The position numbers were made by a program, and so were the translations under genes. Shown in pieces: positions 16,771 to 24,658 of a DNA stretch of 36,724 nt. The stretch comes from GCA-003244245 sp032230565 (GTDB lineage Bacteria > Actinomycetota > Actinomycetes > Mycobacteriales > Pseudonocardiaceae). The stretch is from positions 1 to 36,724 of the forward strand of contig JAVXWL010000267.1 in the NCBI GenBank assembly GCA_032230565.1. Direction: 5' to 3'. The stretch's first letter is position 1; each line of letters opens with the position of its first letter. The notes beneath the pieces were generated by a model. That model was not told the DNA's origin. It saw nothing but the letters and a program-made list of their open reading frames with translations, and did no database searches.

Positions 16771-19570
16771 AACCCAGCGGCTCGATCTGCACGGCGCAGA
16801 ACTTGAACTCGGGAATCTTGCCGTAGGGGTCGATCTCGTCGATGGTCAGCACGTTGGCGGCGGCTTCCCGGAAGTGGAACGGGATGAAGCAGTTGCCCAA
16901 CGCCTCCCGATGGGAGACCTTCAGGCGCAGCTCGATTGCGCCGCGCCGGGAGAGGACCCGCACCATCTCACCGTGCGCCAGCCCGCGGTCCGCGGCGTCC
17001 TTAGGGTGCACGTAGACCTCCGCCTCCGGCGCGATGGTGTCCAGGGCGTAGGAGCGCCGGGTCATCGACCCGGTGTGCCAATGTTCCAGCAGCCGGCCGG
17101 TGTTGAGTACCAGCGGGTACTCGGCGTTGGGTAGCTCCTTGGCCGGCAACCACTGGGCGGGCACCAGGTGGGCCAAGCCGTCGTCGGTGTTGAAGCGCTC
17201 GTCGAAGAGCACCACGGTGCCGTCGGAATGCTCCGGGTCGGCGTTGGGATACAGCTTGCCGGTGTCACCGAGGTTGTCATACGACAGGTTGGCGTAGTTG
17301 GGCATCAAGCTGACCAGCTCGTCGAACACCTCGCGCGGGCCGCTGTAGTGCCAGTCCAGTCCGAGTCGCTGGGCGAGATCCTGCAGGATCTCCCAGTCCA
17401 CCCGGGCCTGCCCTGGCGGCTCCAGCACGCGACGGCCGAGCTGCACCCGCCGGTCGGTGTTGGTGAAGGTGCCGTCTTTTTCCAGGTAGGACGAGGCGGG
17501 CAACACCACGTCGGCGAACTCCGCGGTCTCGGTGAGGAAGATGTCCTGCACCACCAGGAACTCCAGCGCGGACAGCGCCTTGCGCACCTTGTTGATGTTC
17601 GGGTCAGACAGGAACGGGTTCTCCCCAAGCATGTACATCCCGCGCACCCCACCCGCCAGTGCCGAGCCGATGATCTCGGTGACGGTCAAGCCCCTGTCCG
17701 GGTCGAGCCCGCTGACCCCCCAGGCCTGCTCGAAGCGCGAGCGCACCTCGGCGGAGTCGGCCTTCTGGTAGTCCGGGTAGAACATCGGAATCAGCCCGAC
17801 GTCGGAGGCGCCCTGGACGTTGTTCTGCCCGCGCAGCGGGTGCAGGCCGCTGCCAGGCTTGCCGACGTTGCCGGTGATCGCGCACATCGCGATGAGGCAC
17901 CGGGCGTTGTCGGTGCCGGTGGTGTGCTGGGAGATCCCCATCCCCCAGAAGATGATGCCGGCGCCGGCGTTGCCCCAGACCCGTGCCACCTCGGTGATGG
18001 CCTCCGCTTCGATGCCGGTGATCTGCGCGGCGCGCTGCGGCGGGTAGTCGGCGACGGTGCGCGCCAGCTCGTCGTAGTTCGACGTCCGGTTGGCGATGTA
18101 GTCGCGGTCAATCAGCCCGAGACGGATGATCTCGTGCATCACGCCGTTGTAGAACGCCACGTCAGTGCCCGGCTTGAGCTGGCAGAAGATATCGGCGTGG
18201 TCAGCGACCCGGTCCGCCCGCGGGTCGATGTAGATGATCGTGGTGCCGCGGCGGCGGGCTTGTTTGAAGAACGAGCTCGCGACCGGGTGGTTGGCGGTGG
18301 CGTTGCTACCGGTGATGATCACGACATCGGCGTTGACCACGTCGCCGTAGGTGGTGGACACCGCGCCGGACCCGATCCCCTCGAACAGCGCGGCCACCGA
18401 CGACGCGTGGCACAGCCGGGTGCAATGGTCAATATTGTTGGTACGAAAGCGGGTCCGGATCAGCTTTTGGAAGAGGTAGGCCTCTTCGTTGGAGCACTTC
18501 GCCGAGCCGAACCCGGCGATCGCGCCCGGGCCGCCTGCAGCGTGGATCTCGGCCAGCCGCCGGGCCGCCAGGTCCAACGCCTCATCCCAGCTAGCCTCGC
18601 GGAAATGCGGCAGCACCTCGCCGTAGTCGACCAGACCCCCCGGCTTGCGACGCTTTTCACCTTTCACATCAGAAGACAGGGCGCCCTTGGGGTAGGAGCC
18701 GTCCCGGCGGATCAGCGGGACGGTGAGGCGCTGCGCCGACGCCGCGTAGTCCCAGCCGTAGCGGCCCTTGACGCACAGCCGGCCCTGCGATCCGGGCTGG
18801 TCACGGCCCTCGGCGTAGGCAATCGCGCCGCGGTTGCGGTCGACCTGGTAGGTCAGCGCGCAGCCCACCCCGCAGTACGGGCAGACGGTCTGCACCGCGT
18901 CAAGCTCGGCGCGGGGGCGGATCGGGATGTTGTGGATGGGCTTGTTGGTCAGCGCGCCGGTGGGGCAGGCTGCGACGCATTCGCCGCAGGTCACGCAAGA
19001 TGAGGCACCCATCGGATCGTTGAGGTCAAAGGCGATCCGGGTGCGGTAGCCCTTACCGCAGCGGCCGATCACGTCGTTGCCCTGGAGGTCATCGCACGCC
19101 CGAGTGCAGCGGTCGCACAAAATGCAGGCGTCGTGGTCGACGGCGATCACCGGGTTGGAGGTGTCGGTGCCGCGGCTCGATCCGCAGGGCAACGCGGTGG
19201 TCTCCCGGGACACCCCGTAGCGGTCCGCCAGCGCCAGCAGCATGTTGTCACCGGTGGTGGTCTGCTTCGGGTCGGCGTCGCGCGGTGGCTGATCGGCGAT
19301 CAGCAGTTCGATCAGGGTCGCGCGGCTGCGTTCGAGCTCTTCGCTGGTGGTGCGTACCACCATGCCGGCCTCGCAGGCCCGCACGCAGGCGGCGGCGAAG
19401 ACCCGGGCACCGGTGTCCACAACGCACGTCCGGCAGACCCCGACCGGGTCGTACCGGTCATCGTGGCACAGCGCCGGGATCTCGATGCCGAGCTGGTGCG
19501 CCGCCTGATAGATCGTGGTGCCCTCGGGCACGGTGATCTCCCGCCCGTCAACATTGATGGTGACGCTCAC
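16730..19570 (-). CDS. fdhA: NAD-type formate dehydrogenase, molybdenum/tungsten catalytic subunit
   Basis: 946 residues, the size of FdsA/FdhA subunits that oxidise formate to CO2 (or the reverse) on a bis-MGD cofactor. The N-terminal [2Fe-2S] ferredoxin domain uses Cys35, Cys46, Cys49 and Cys62. A His-Cys3-type region and two [4Fe-4S] motifs follow (Cys149/152/155/159 and Cys192/195/198/202). The catalytic domain begins with a further cluster (Cys230/233/237/266). The active site is Cys387 in TRLCHASSV, so this is a Cys form, not selenocysteine. The C-terminal domain binds the dinucleotide. GTG 19570 overlaps the AOR stop (GTGA). The partner is the NuoE-NuoF fusion at 14315-16027. Confidence 0.96.
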   Translation of the reverse strand: MSVTINVDGREITVPEGTTIYQAAHQLGIEIPALCHDDRYDPVGVCRTCVVDTGARVFAAACVRACEAGMVVRTTSEELERSRATLIELLIADQPPRDADPKQTTTGDNMLLALADRYGVSRETTALPCGSSRGTDTSNPVIAVDHDACILCDRCTRACDDLQGNDVIGRCGKGYRTRIAFDLNDPMGASSCVTCGECVAACPTGALTNKPIHNIPIRPRAELDAVQTVCPYCGVGCALTYQVDRNRGAIAYAEGRDQPGSQGRLCVKGRYGWDYAASAQRLTVPLIRRDGSYPKGALSSDVKGEKRRKPGGLVDYGEVLPHFREASWDEALDLAARRLAEIHAAGGPGAIAGFGSAKCSNEEAYLFQKLIRTRFRTNNIDHCTRLCHASSVAALFEGIGSGAVSTTYGDVVNADVVIITGSNATANHPVASSFFKQARRRGTTIIYIDPRADRVADHADIFCQLKPGTDVAFYNGVMHEIIRLGLIDRDYIANRTSNYDELARTVADYPPQRAAQITGIEAEAITEVARVWGNAGAGIIFWGMGISQHTTGTDNARCLIAMCAITGNVGKPGSGLHPLRGQNNVQGASDVGLIPMFYPDYQKADSAEVRSRFEQAWGVSGLDPDRGLTVTEIIGSALAGGVRGMYMLGENPFLSDPNINKVRKALSALEFLVVQDIFLTETAEFADVVLPASSYLEKDGTFTNTDRRVQLGRRVLEPPGQARVDWEILQDLAQRLGLDWHYSGPREVFDELVSLMPNYANLSYDNLGDTGKLYPNADPEHSDGTVVLFDERFNTDDGLAHLVPAQWLPAKELPNAEYPLVLNTGRLLEHWHTGSMTRRSYALDTIAPEAEVYVHPKDAADRGLAHGEMVRVLSRRGAIELRLKVSHREALGNCFIPFHFREAAANVLTIDEIDPYGKIPEFKFCAVQIEPLGSPFGAESRSGAGH

Positions 19571-21387
19571 AGCGGCGCTCCTTCCATCAGCATCAAGTCC
19601 TCAAGCGCTCCCCCCTCGGGCCGGCCGTTGTGGTCGAGACCCCGGATGGAGTAGTAGCCGTCGATCATTTCCCGCAGCCGGGCCGGCGTGAGAGTGGCGT
19701 CGCGTCCGGAGCCGAGCCGGACCGGCTCACGCAGCAACCTGCTGGGCAACCAGTCGTCGGCCGGGATCCACCCCTCGCGCAGGTTGAACATCCGCTTGGC
19801 CAGCACGATCCGGCGTGCGGTCGCACGCAGCTCTGCGTCGTCGATATCCCAGCCGGTGACGACCCGCAGCAGCTCGGCCCATTCCCGGTAGGGCTCGTCG
19901 AACACGCCACGCAGGAACTTGCAGAGGATCATCGAGTCCATCACGGCGGCTCGGTCCTCGGTGGCCACCGCGGCGGTCACCTGGGCTTCCCCCCCGGCCA
20001 GCCGGTCGTAGTCACCAGACAGGTCAGCCTCGTAAGCACCGGAGCGGTTGTGGTCGGCGCCGCGAGCATTGACCGCCAGGCCCAGCGCCATGCCCTGCAA
20101 CGTGCGGGGCTCATATCCAGGCATCTCCATGCCTTTGACGTGCGGAGCGAACTCTTCCGAGCCACCACCTACCACTGCGGCGGCGCGCCGGGAACCCTCG
20201 GCGAGCAGGGCGCCCAGCCCATCGCCGCTGCCAATTTCGTCTAGCGCCCGCAGCAAAGCGGCACCATCACCGAAGCGCAGCCACGGTGCGTCGATCAGCC
20301 CGCGCTCCGCGCATTCCATCGCCCAGGCGATGGTGCCACCGGCGGAGATGGTATCCAGGCCGAGCTCGTCGCAGCGGGCCGAGGCGGCCAGCACGTCATC
20401 GGGGTCAGACACCCCGCACATCGGGCCCAGCGCGAAGACGTTCTCGTACTCGACCCTGGCCGTCTGACCGTTGCGTCCGCGGTAGATGTGCTCGCAGCCG
20501 ATGCTGCACGAGGCGCAGCCGCTGCGAGTCACGCTTCTCAGCTCGTGCAGTTCCTCAGCGGCCAGCTTGGGCGCGTCGACGAAAGTGGCGCTGGTGAAGT
20601 TGCGGGTGGGCAGCGTGGAGATCGCGTTGAAGGCCAGCAGGTTGGCCAGCGTGCCCAGTTCGCGGTACTTCGCGGTGGCCGGTCCGAAGGAGCGCTCGCG
20701 CAGGTGGCGGGCGGCCGCCAGCACGCCGTCGGGATCTGCCGGGCCGATCTTCGTGGCGGCCCGCACCGCGACCGCTTTGATGTTCTTCGCGCCGAGCACC
20801 GCGCCGAGTCCGCCGCGGCCGGCGTGGCGCCCGTCGTGCGAGATCGTCGCGTAGCGCACCCCACGCTCCCCCGCCGGTCCGATCGCGGCGATCCGCCAGC
20901 CCCGACCCAGCCTACGTTTCAGCACTTCTTCGGCCTCAGCGGCGGGCCGGCCCCAGGTGTCTCCCGCCGCGAAGAGCCGTGCGGTGGAACCGTCGACGAG
21001 CAGCACCGACGGGATGGCGGCCCGGCCGATGAGCACGATCGCGTCGTGCCCGGTGAGTTTGCCCGAGATGGCGAACTGGCTCGACGCCAGCGCGTCGTTG
21101 AGCATCCCCGTCAGCGGTGACTTCGCTACGACGGCGAACTTGGCGCTGGTGGTCAAGGGCGTGCCGACCAGCGGGGAGAACACGAACGCCAGCGGGGCCG
21201 GCGCGCTGCACGGGTCGACGCCGGGCGGGGCGAGCCGGTGCAGTAGCCAAGCGCCCAGCCCCACACCACCCAGGTAGGCGCGCAACACCGCCTCGTCGAG
21301 CGGCAGGGTTGTCGCATCCGGCCCGGTGACGTCCACTATCAGCGCCTTGCCGGCGTACCCCCCGGGCGGCCTGGTCACCGGGCTCAT
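19567..21387 (-). CDS. aor: Aldehyde:ferredoxin oxidoreductase family protein
   Basis: 606 residues, normal for this family, which interconverts aldehydes and carboxylic acids on a tungsten bis-pterin. The N-terminal domain (GGYAGKALIVDV, AYLGGVGLGAWLL, FSPLVGTPLTTSAKFAVVAKSP, GRGGLGAVLGAKNIKA) is typical. The [4Fe-4S] ligands are the three Cys of GCASCSIGC and a distant Cys in SMILCKF. The pterin-binding segments LGLDTISAGGTIAWAMECAE and NARGADH are present. Start ATG 21387 overlaps the upstream fusion gene's stop (ATGA). An upstream open extension is antisense noise. No AorA-type polyferredoxin or AorC flavoprotein is in the window, so electrons may go to FdhA/NuoEF. Metal identity (W rather than Mo) is known for the family, not seen here. 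Confidence 0.95.
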   Translation of the reverse strand: MSPVTRPPGGYAGKALIVDVTGPDATTLPLDEAVLRAYLGGVGLGAWLLHRLAPPGVDPCSAPAPLAFVFSPLVGTPLTTSAKFAVVAKSPLTGMLNDALASSQFAISGKLTGHDAIVLIGRAAIPSVLLVDGSTARLFAAGDTWGRPAAEAEEVLKRRLGRGWRIAAIGPAGERGVRYATISHDGRHAGRGGLGAVLGAKNIKAVAVRAATKIGPADPDGVLAAARHLRERSFGPATAKYRELGTLANLLAFNAISTLPTRNFTSATFVDAPKLAAEELHELRSVTRSGCASCSIGCEHIYRGRNGQTARVEYENVFALGPMCGVSDPDDVLAASARCDELGLDTISAGGTIAWAMECAERGLIDAPWLRFGDGAALLRALDEIGSGDGLGALLAEGSRRAAAVVGGGSEEFAPHVKGMEMPGYEPRTLQGMALGLAVNARGADHNRSGAYEADLSGDYDRLAGGEAQVTAAVATEDRAAVMDSMILCKFLRGVFDEPYREWAELLRVVTGWDIDDAELRATARRIVLAKRMFNLREGWIPADDWLPSRLLREPVRLGSGRDATLTPARLREMIDGYYSIRGLDHNGRPEGGALEDLMLMEGAPL

Positions 21388-22238
21388 CCGCCGGCGTCTG
21401 CGGAGAGGAAAGCGACGGTGTCCCCGCTGGTCAGCGGCACGTCGCCGTCGCGGCTGATCTGGTCGCCGTTGAGCGCGGCGATAACGTGGCGATCCAGGGT
21501 CAGACCCACCGCCGTGGCAGCGCCGGACAGTGTGGCGGCGCGTACGGTCCGCGGCCCGCGGTGGCCGTCGCCGGCCAGCGCGCCGTAGCGCTGCACGGTG
21601 ATCTGTGGAGCGGGTTGGCACCGCGCGGCGCGGTAGTCGTCCGGGGAGTTGACATTGACCACCGAATCCAGCGTTGGGTCGGCGGCGGCCAACACCGGGT
21701 CTTCGAGGAGCGCGGCGTCGTCGATCCGGAGCGCGCGGCAACGCTCATGGCGGAACAGGAAGGCCGGCCGCCGGTCGCCGGCTGCCACCAGTTCGGTAAC
21801 CAGTGGCGCGAGGCTGACCCGGTAGGCGGCGGCGAGCGGCTGCGGGTAACCGCGGGCGACCGGGAGCACCACATCGAGATCGTCGGTGAGCGCACTGAGC
21901 ACCCGGCGGACGAACGCGGGATGGAGGAACGGCAGGTCGGTCGAGCACACGAACGCGGTCTGCGCCCGACCAGCCAACGCTGCCAACCCGGCGGCGATGC
22001 CCTGCAGCGGCCCCAGGCCCTCCTCTGGGTCGTCCACGATTTCCACGTGCGCAGGCAGATCCGGTAATGACTGGCCTACGGCGCGCACCACCAGCAGCGG
22101 CCCGTCAACCGATCGCGCGAGAACTCCCAGGGTGCGGCGCAGCAGGGTGGATCCGTGCCATTCCAACTCGGCCTTCGGCCGGCCCATCCGCGACGAACGG
22201 CCACCCGCCAGCACCACGCCAGCCGTCCGGTATCCCAT
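21384..22238 (-). CDS. MobA-MoaD fusion: molybdenum cofactor guanylyltransferase plus sulfur-carrier domain
   Basis: 284 residues in two domains. Residues 1 to about 205 are a MobA-type nucleotidyltransferase: VVLAGGRSSRMGRPK (9-23), the acidic metal motif STDLPFLHP, and the VNSPDDY motif near the end. It would add GMP (or CMP) to the pterin. Residues about 210-284 are a MoaD/ThiS-like ubiquitin fold (ITVQRYGALAG ... VIAALNGDQI ... SGDTVAFLSADAGG). The protein ends exactly at Gly-Gly, as needed for thiocarboxylate activation. The FDH downstream needs a nucleotide form of the cofactor, while AOR enzymes use the plain pterin. No MoaE or MoeB is in the window. ATG 22238 fits a leaderless start. 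Confidence 0.92.
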   Translation of the reverse strand: MGYRTAGVVLAGGRSSRMGRPKAELEWHGSTLLRRTLGVLARSVDGPLLVVRAVGQSLPDLPAHVEIVDDPEEGLGPLQGIAAGLAALAGRAQTAFVCSTDLPFLHPAFVRRVLSALTDDLDVVLPVARGYPQPLAAAYRVSLAPLVTELVAAGDRRPAFLFRHERCRALRIDDAALLEDPVLAAADPTLDSVVNVNSPDDYRAARCQPAPQITVQRYGALAGDGHRGPRTVRAATLSGAATAVGLTLDRHVIAALNGDQISRDGDVPLTSGDTVAFLSADAGG

Positions 22239-22245
22239 GCGCCCG

Positions 22246-22251
22246 ATCGTA
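22246..22251 (-). promoter_or_regulatory. Candidate leaderless -10 element of the mobA-moaD/aor/fdhA operon
   Basis: On the minus strand TACGAT matches the actinobacterial TANNNT -10. It lies 7 nt before ATG 22238, the spacing of leaderless transcripts. No TTGACA-like -35 is present; the AAAACG stretch lies there instead, next to the large inverted repeat upstream. Confidence 0.45.
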
Positions 22252-22264
22252 ACCCGCCCACCGA

Positions 22265-22332
22265 AATGCGTTTTGGATACAGACTGAACTCATCAGCACG
22301 CGTTTTGGCGCAGTCTGTATCTAGAACGCGAT
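22265..22332. promoter_or_regulatory. Large inverted repeat upstream of the AOR-FDH operon
   Basis: GATACAGACTG (22276-22286) and CAGTCTGTATC (22311-22321) are perfect 11-bp arms. With two mismatches and one unpaired base they extend to about 20 bp per side (ATGCGTTTTG outward on the left, TAGAACGCGAT on the right). The GCGTTTTGG motif occurs again inside the 24-bp loop (22300-22308). It is 38 bp upstream of the mobA-moaD start and just after hepT. It may be a two-site operator, or the hepT terminator. Confidence 0.5.
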
Positions 22333-22336
22333 GGGC

Positions 22337-22759
22337 TCAGCCGGCGGACCAGGCAGCTACCTGGGATATGAACGCTTCGAGATCTGATAAGTGTTCCAGG
22401 TTGTCGCGCACTCGGGCGTCGTCGACGTCGATGTACTGGTAGATCAGCACGTTGCGGAACCCGACCGCCCTGGCCACTGCCTCGGCGGTCGCGGCCCGCA
22501 CGACATGCTGTGCACTGAGCGCGCGCACCGCATCGGCGTTGGATTCCGCGATTCGCCAGCCTTCCGACGCGATGATGTGGTGGGCGATGCGGGCACAGCC
22601 ATCGATTGTCGTGATGAAGTGGTACTTCACCGCCGCAAGCCGGGTGGGATTTTCGAGCAGGTCTCCCGCAGCGCGATACTCGGTCAAGGCCTTCAGGTCG
22701 TAGGCAACCCGGTCGAGCAGCCGGTCGAGCCATTCCCGATCAACTACCCGGCGCACCAT
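22337..22759 (-). CDS. HepT-like toxin (DUF86) with a substituted motif residue
   Basis: 140 residues, normal for HepT ribonuclease toxins. The helical fold shows DRLLDRVAYDLKAL, KYHFITTIDGCARIAHHII and AVGFRNVLIYQYIDVDDARV. HepT proteins carry an R-X4-H-X-Y motif (usually RNxLVHxY). Here R102-N-V-L-I-Y107-Q-Y has Tyr at the His position, a single-base CAC to TAC difference. This His is important for RNase activity in studied HepT proteins, so this one may be inactive or altered. It starts at ATG 22759, overlapping the MntA gene by 20 bp, the usual gene order of the pair. Confidence 0.85.
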   Translation of the reverse strand: MVRRVVDREWLDRLLDRVAYDLKALTEYRAAGDLLENPTRLAAVKYHFITTIDGCARIAHHIIASEGWRIAESNADAVRALSAQHVVRAATAEAVARAVGFRNVLIYQYIDVDDARVRDNLEHLSDLEAFISQVAAWSAG

Positions 22760-23120
22760 GGGTCAACTCAATCCGTCGCCGGCGGTAGCGCTCCCGGATT
22801 ACCGGGACCTCATCGAGGTAGCGCAGCCGGGTCTCGGCCTGCCACCGGACCCGCGCCGGCGGGTCATCATCGAAGAGCAAGCGACCCTCCTGAGCTATCC
22901 GACCAGCGAGCCACAGCGGTGCGCTATCGAGTACAACCAGGTCCACGCCGATGGGCAGGTCCACCTCCCAAGGTGTTGGCGGTCCGGCACCCCACCAGGC
23001 GGCCACATCCAGGTCGCTGTCCGGGCGTGCGCGGCCAAGTACTCGGCTGCCGTGGATGAACGCAAACCGGGCACCCGCCGCACGGAGCATCTCGGCTACT
23101 GGCTGCTCCTGCGCGATCAC
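22740..23120 (-). CDS. MntA-like nucleotidyltransferase antitoxin
   Basis: 126 residues, a minimal nucleotidyltransferase with the motif GS-X10-D-X-D (GSRVLGRARPDSDLD, residues about 24-38) and a downstream Asp in GVDLVVLDS. In HepT/MntA systems this protein modifies the HepT motif Tyr with AMP and so neutralises the toxin. GTG 23120 is taken as start because the MIAQEQPVAEMLRAAG N-terminus fits the family. The gene overlaps hepT by 20 bp. All motif residues appear intact, unlike in its partner. Confidence 0.87.
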   Translation of the reverse strand: MIAQEQPVAEMLRAAGARFAFIHGSRVLGRARPDSDLDVAAWWGAGPPTPWEVDLPIGVDLVVLDSAPLWLAGRIAQEGRLLFDDDPPARVRWQAETRLRYLDEVPVIRERYRRRRIELTHGAPGS

Positions 23121-23220
23121 GACAATCAGTGTGACAGCGTTGTCTTAACCGATCGAGTCCGAGGTGCTCGCGCAGGTGCCGGGGCAGGCGTGTTGCCGCC
23201 TCCGGCACATCCCAGCGGAT

Positions 23221-23814
23221 TCATCTTCCCTTGTGTGGGGTCGGAGCGACTGACGGACGGAATTTTTCCGGCCTTTTCGCTTCACCCGGTGGATCAATCT
23301 TCTCCGGCCGCACCGCGCCCGACGGGCCAAGCTTCCCCATCTCGTCTGGTGACGGGCCCGCAGCTGGCAACGTCGGCTGATACGGCGGACCACTCGCCGG
23401 CGGTTGCGCGGGCGGATCCCAGTGGCGGACGGCGATGCGTTGCGGCCCGAAAGAGGTTTTCGGCGTGCCCCGATGTATTCGTTGTACCTTCCGCTGAATC
23501 ACGGCCGCCGGCTGCGGCCCACCGCAGGCGCATCGCGCCTGGGAACCGCGCTTGTCATCCGCGCGCTCTTCCGTGCCAGCCGCTGCCTGGACGGGCGCAG
23601 CTGCACCCTCGACGTTATCCCCCACCGTTGTGGGTCGGCCAATCACCGGAACACCGGGCTTGGCGTTTACGGTCCCACCTGTATCAAGGTAGATCTGACC
23701 GTCCGCCTGGCCTTGTTGGCGAATCACCAATGAGATCAGCACGCCCACGGCGAGCGTCGCGGTCACCAGCGATGCCACCAAGATCCGCTGCGAGTGCCAC
23801 CAGCGAATTTTCAT
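23221..23814 (-). CDS. Proline-rich membrane-anchored protein of unknown function
   Basis: 197 residues. A short basic N-terminus (MKIRWWHSQR) and one hydrophobic segment (ILVASLVTATLAVGVLISLV, residues 11-30) form a signal anchor, so the rest is probably outside the cell. The remainder has low complexity, rich in Pro, Gly and Ala (HWDPPAQPPASGPPYQP; PEKIDPPGEAKRPEKFRPS), with two Cys in RCACGG. ATG 23814 has a GGGGAG site. I do not recognise a domain. It lies alone between the toxin-antitoxin pair and a decayed acetyltransferase. Confidence 0.6.
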   Translation of the reverse strand: MKIRWWHSQRILVASLVTATLAVGVLISLVIRQQGQADGQIYLDTGGTVNAKPGVPVIGRPTTVGDNVEGAAAPVQAAAGTEERADDKRGSQARCACGGPQPAAVIQRKVQRIHRGTPKTSFGPQRIAVRHWDPPAQPPASGPPYQPTLPAAGPSPDEMGKLGPSGAVRPEKIDPPGEAKRPEKFRPSVAPTPHKGR

Positions 23815-24010
23815 TGCACGGCTCCCCAGCTTTATACAGCGCCCCAGTAAGCCGAGCCGAAACGGATATCCAAAACGAAGAACCGTCGCGTGGCCTCGTC
23901 AATACGCTGATTGGTGCCGGACACCCCTCGATAGGTACAGCCCCCGGCAGGGAACCATCCTAGAGCGTATTCCCAGGTGGTGTCAAAGCGTCACCGGCTG
24001 GCCACGCAGC

Positions 24011-24223
24011 GTAGCGGGTGTGGACGAAGCTGGCCGGGCGCTGCTCGCAAAGCTCCGCCGCCGAGTGCGTGCGCCGCGGATATTGCCGACTGCAGTGGTG
24101 GGCGCTGGACTGAACGAACCCGCGATCGGCTTCTACCGCTCGATCGGCGCCGAACCGATGGACGAGTGGACGGTCTATCGCATCACCGGTCGGACCCTTA
24201 CCTCACTGGCAAGAGATCGCTGA
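24011..24223 (+). pseudogene. GNAT acetyltransferase remnant, frameshifted
   Basis: The C-terminal half of a diamine-N-acetyltransferase-like GNAT protein is recognisable across frames: DEAGRALLAKL in frame one, then AECVRRGYCRLQWWALD in a second, then NEPAIGFYRSIGAEPMDEW and TVYRITGRTLTSLARDR back in the first frame to TGA 24221-24223. One inserted C near 24057 and one lost G near 24110 explain the breaks. The acetyl-CoA-binding N-terminal half is absent upstream. It is a remnant, not a small gene. Confidence 0.72.
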
Positions 24224-24256
24224 CCGTCTTGGAAGATCCCCGACTGGCTTTTTCGA

Positions 24257-24589
24257 TCACTTCGGCGGCAGCGACCTGGCGTAGCCGACACCGTACTTGA
24301 TCCACTCCTTGAGCTCATGGTCGGTCGCATCTGCGTCGATGTCAATCCGCAACCAGCCATCCATCTCGCGTCCGCGCATGACGAACCGACTCGCCCGCGG
24401 ATCGACGATGAGGGCGTCGGTTTGAGCTGGATCGACGCGAAGCAGGAGGCCACCCTGACCGCTCGCGCTGACGGCCAGGTGCCCGGCCACCATGAACGCC
24501 AGACCGCCGAACATGGGCTTCTCGACGACTCCGGGCTCGCTGGCCAGAATCTCACGCAGCCGATTGGCTATGTCGACGTCGTACGCCAC
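24257..24589 (-). CDS. TfoX N-terminal domain family protein
   Basis: 110 residues, a stand-alone TfoX-N domain (PF04993): VDIANRLREIL, KPMFGGLAFMVAGHLAVSAS, LLLRVDP and the C-terminal ELKEWIKYGVGYARSLPPK. In Gammaproteobacteria the two-domain TfoX regulates competence. The role of these short actinobacterial versions is not established and I do not assign one. The start is GTG 24589. The neighbours give no functional clue. Confidence 0.88.
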   Translation of the reverse strand: MAYDVDIANRLREILASEPGVVEKPMFGGLAFMVAGHLAVSASGQGGLLLRVDPAQTDALIVDPRASRFVMRGREMDGWLRIDIDADATDHELKEWIKYGVGYARSLPPK

Positions 24590-24658
24590 GACGACAGTAT
24601 CCGGGGCTAGTGCTCGTCACCGAAAGCCGATCCTCTCGCCGCTGCGTAACCCGCACAT

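Noticed and set aside
17168..19003. A 611-codon open frame on the plus strand opposite fdhA
   Set aside because: It is an antisense shadow of a clear formate dehydrogenase gene in high-GC DNA, with biased composition and no domain similarity.
19567..21383. Selenocysteine in the pterin enzymes
   Set aside because: FdhA has a plain Cys codon at the active site (TRLCHAS), and no in-frame TGA occurs in either the aor or the fdhA gene.
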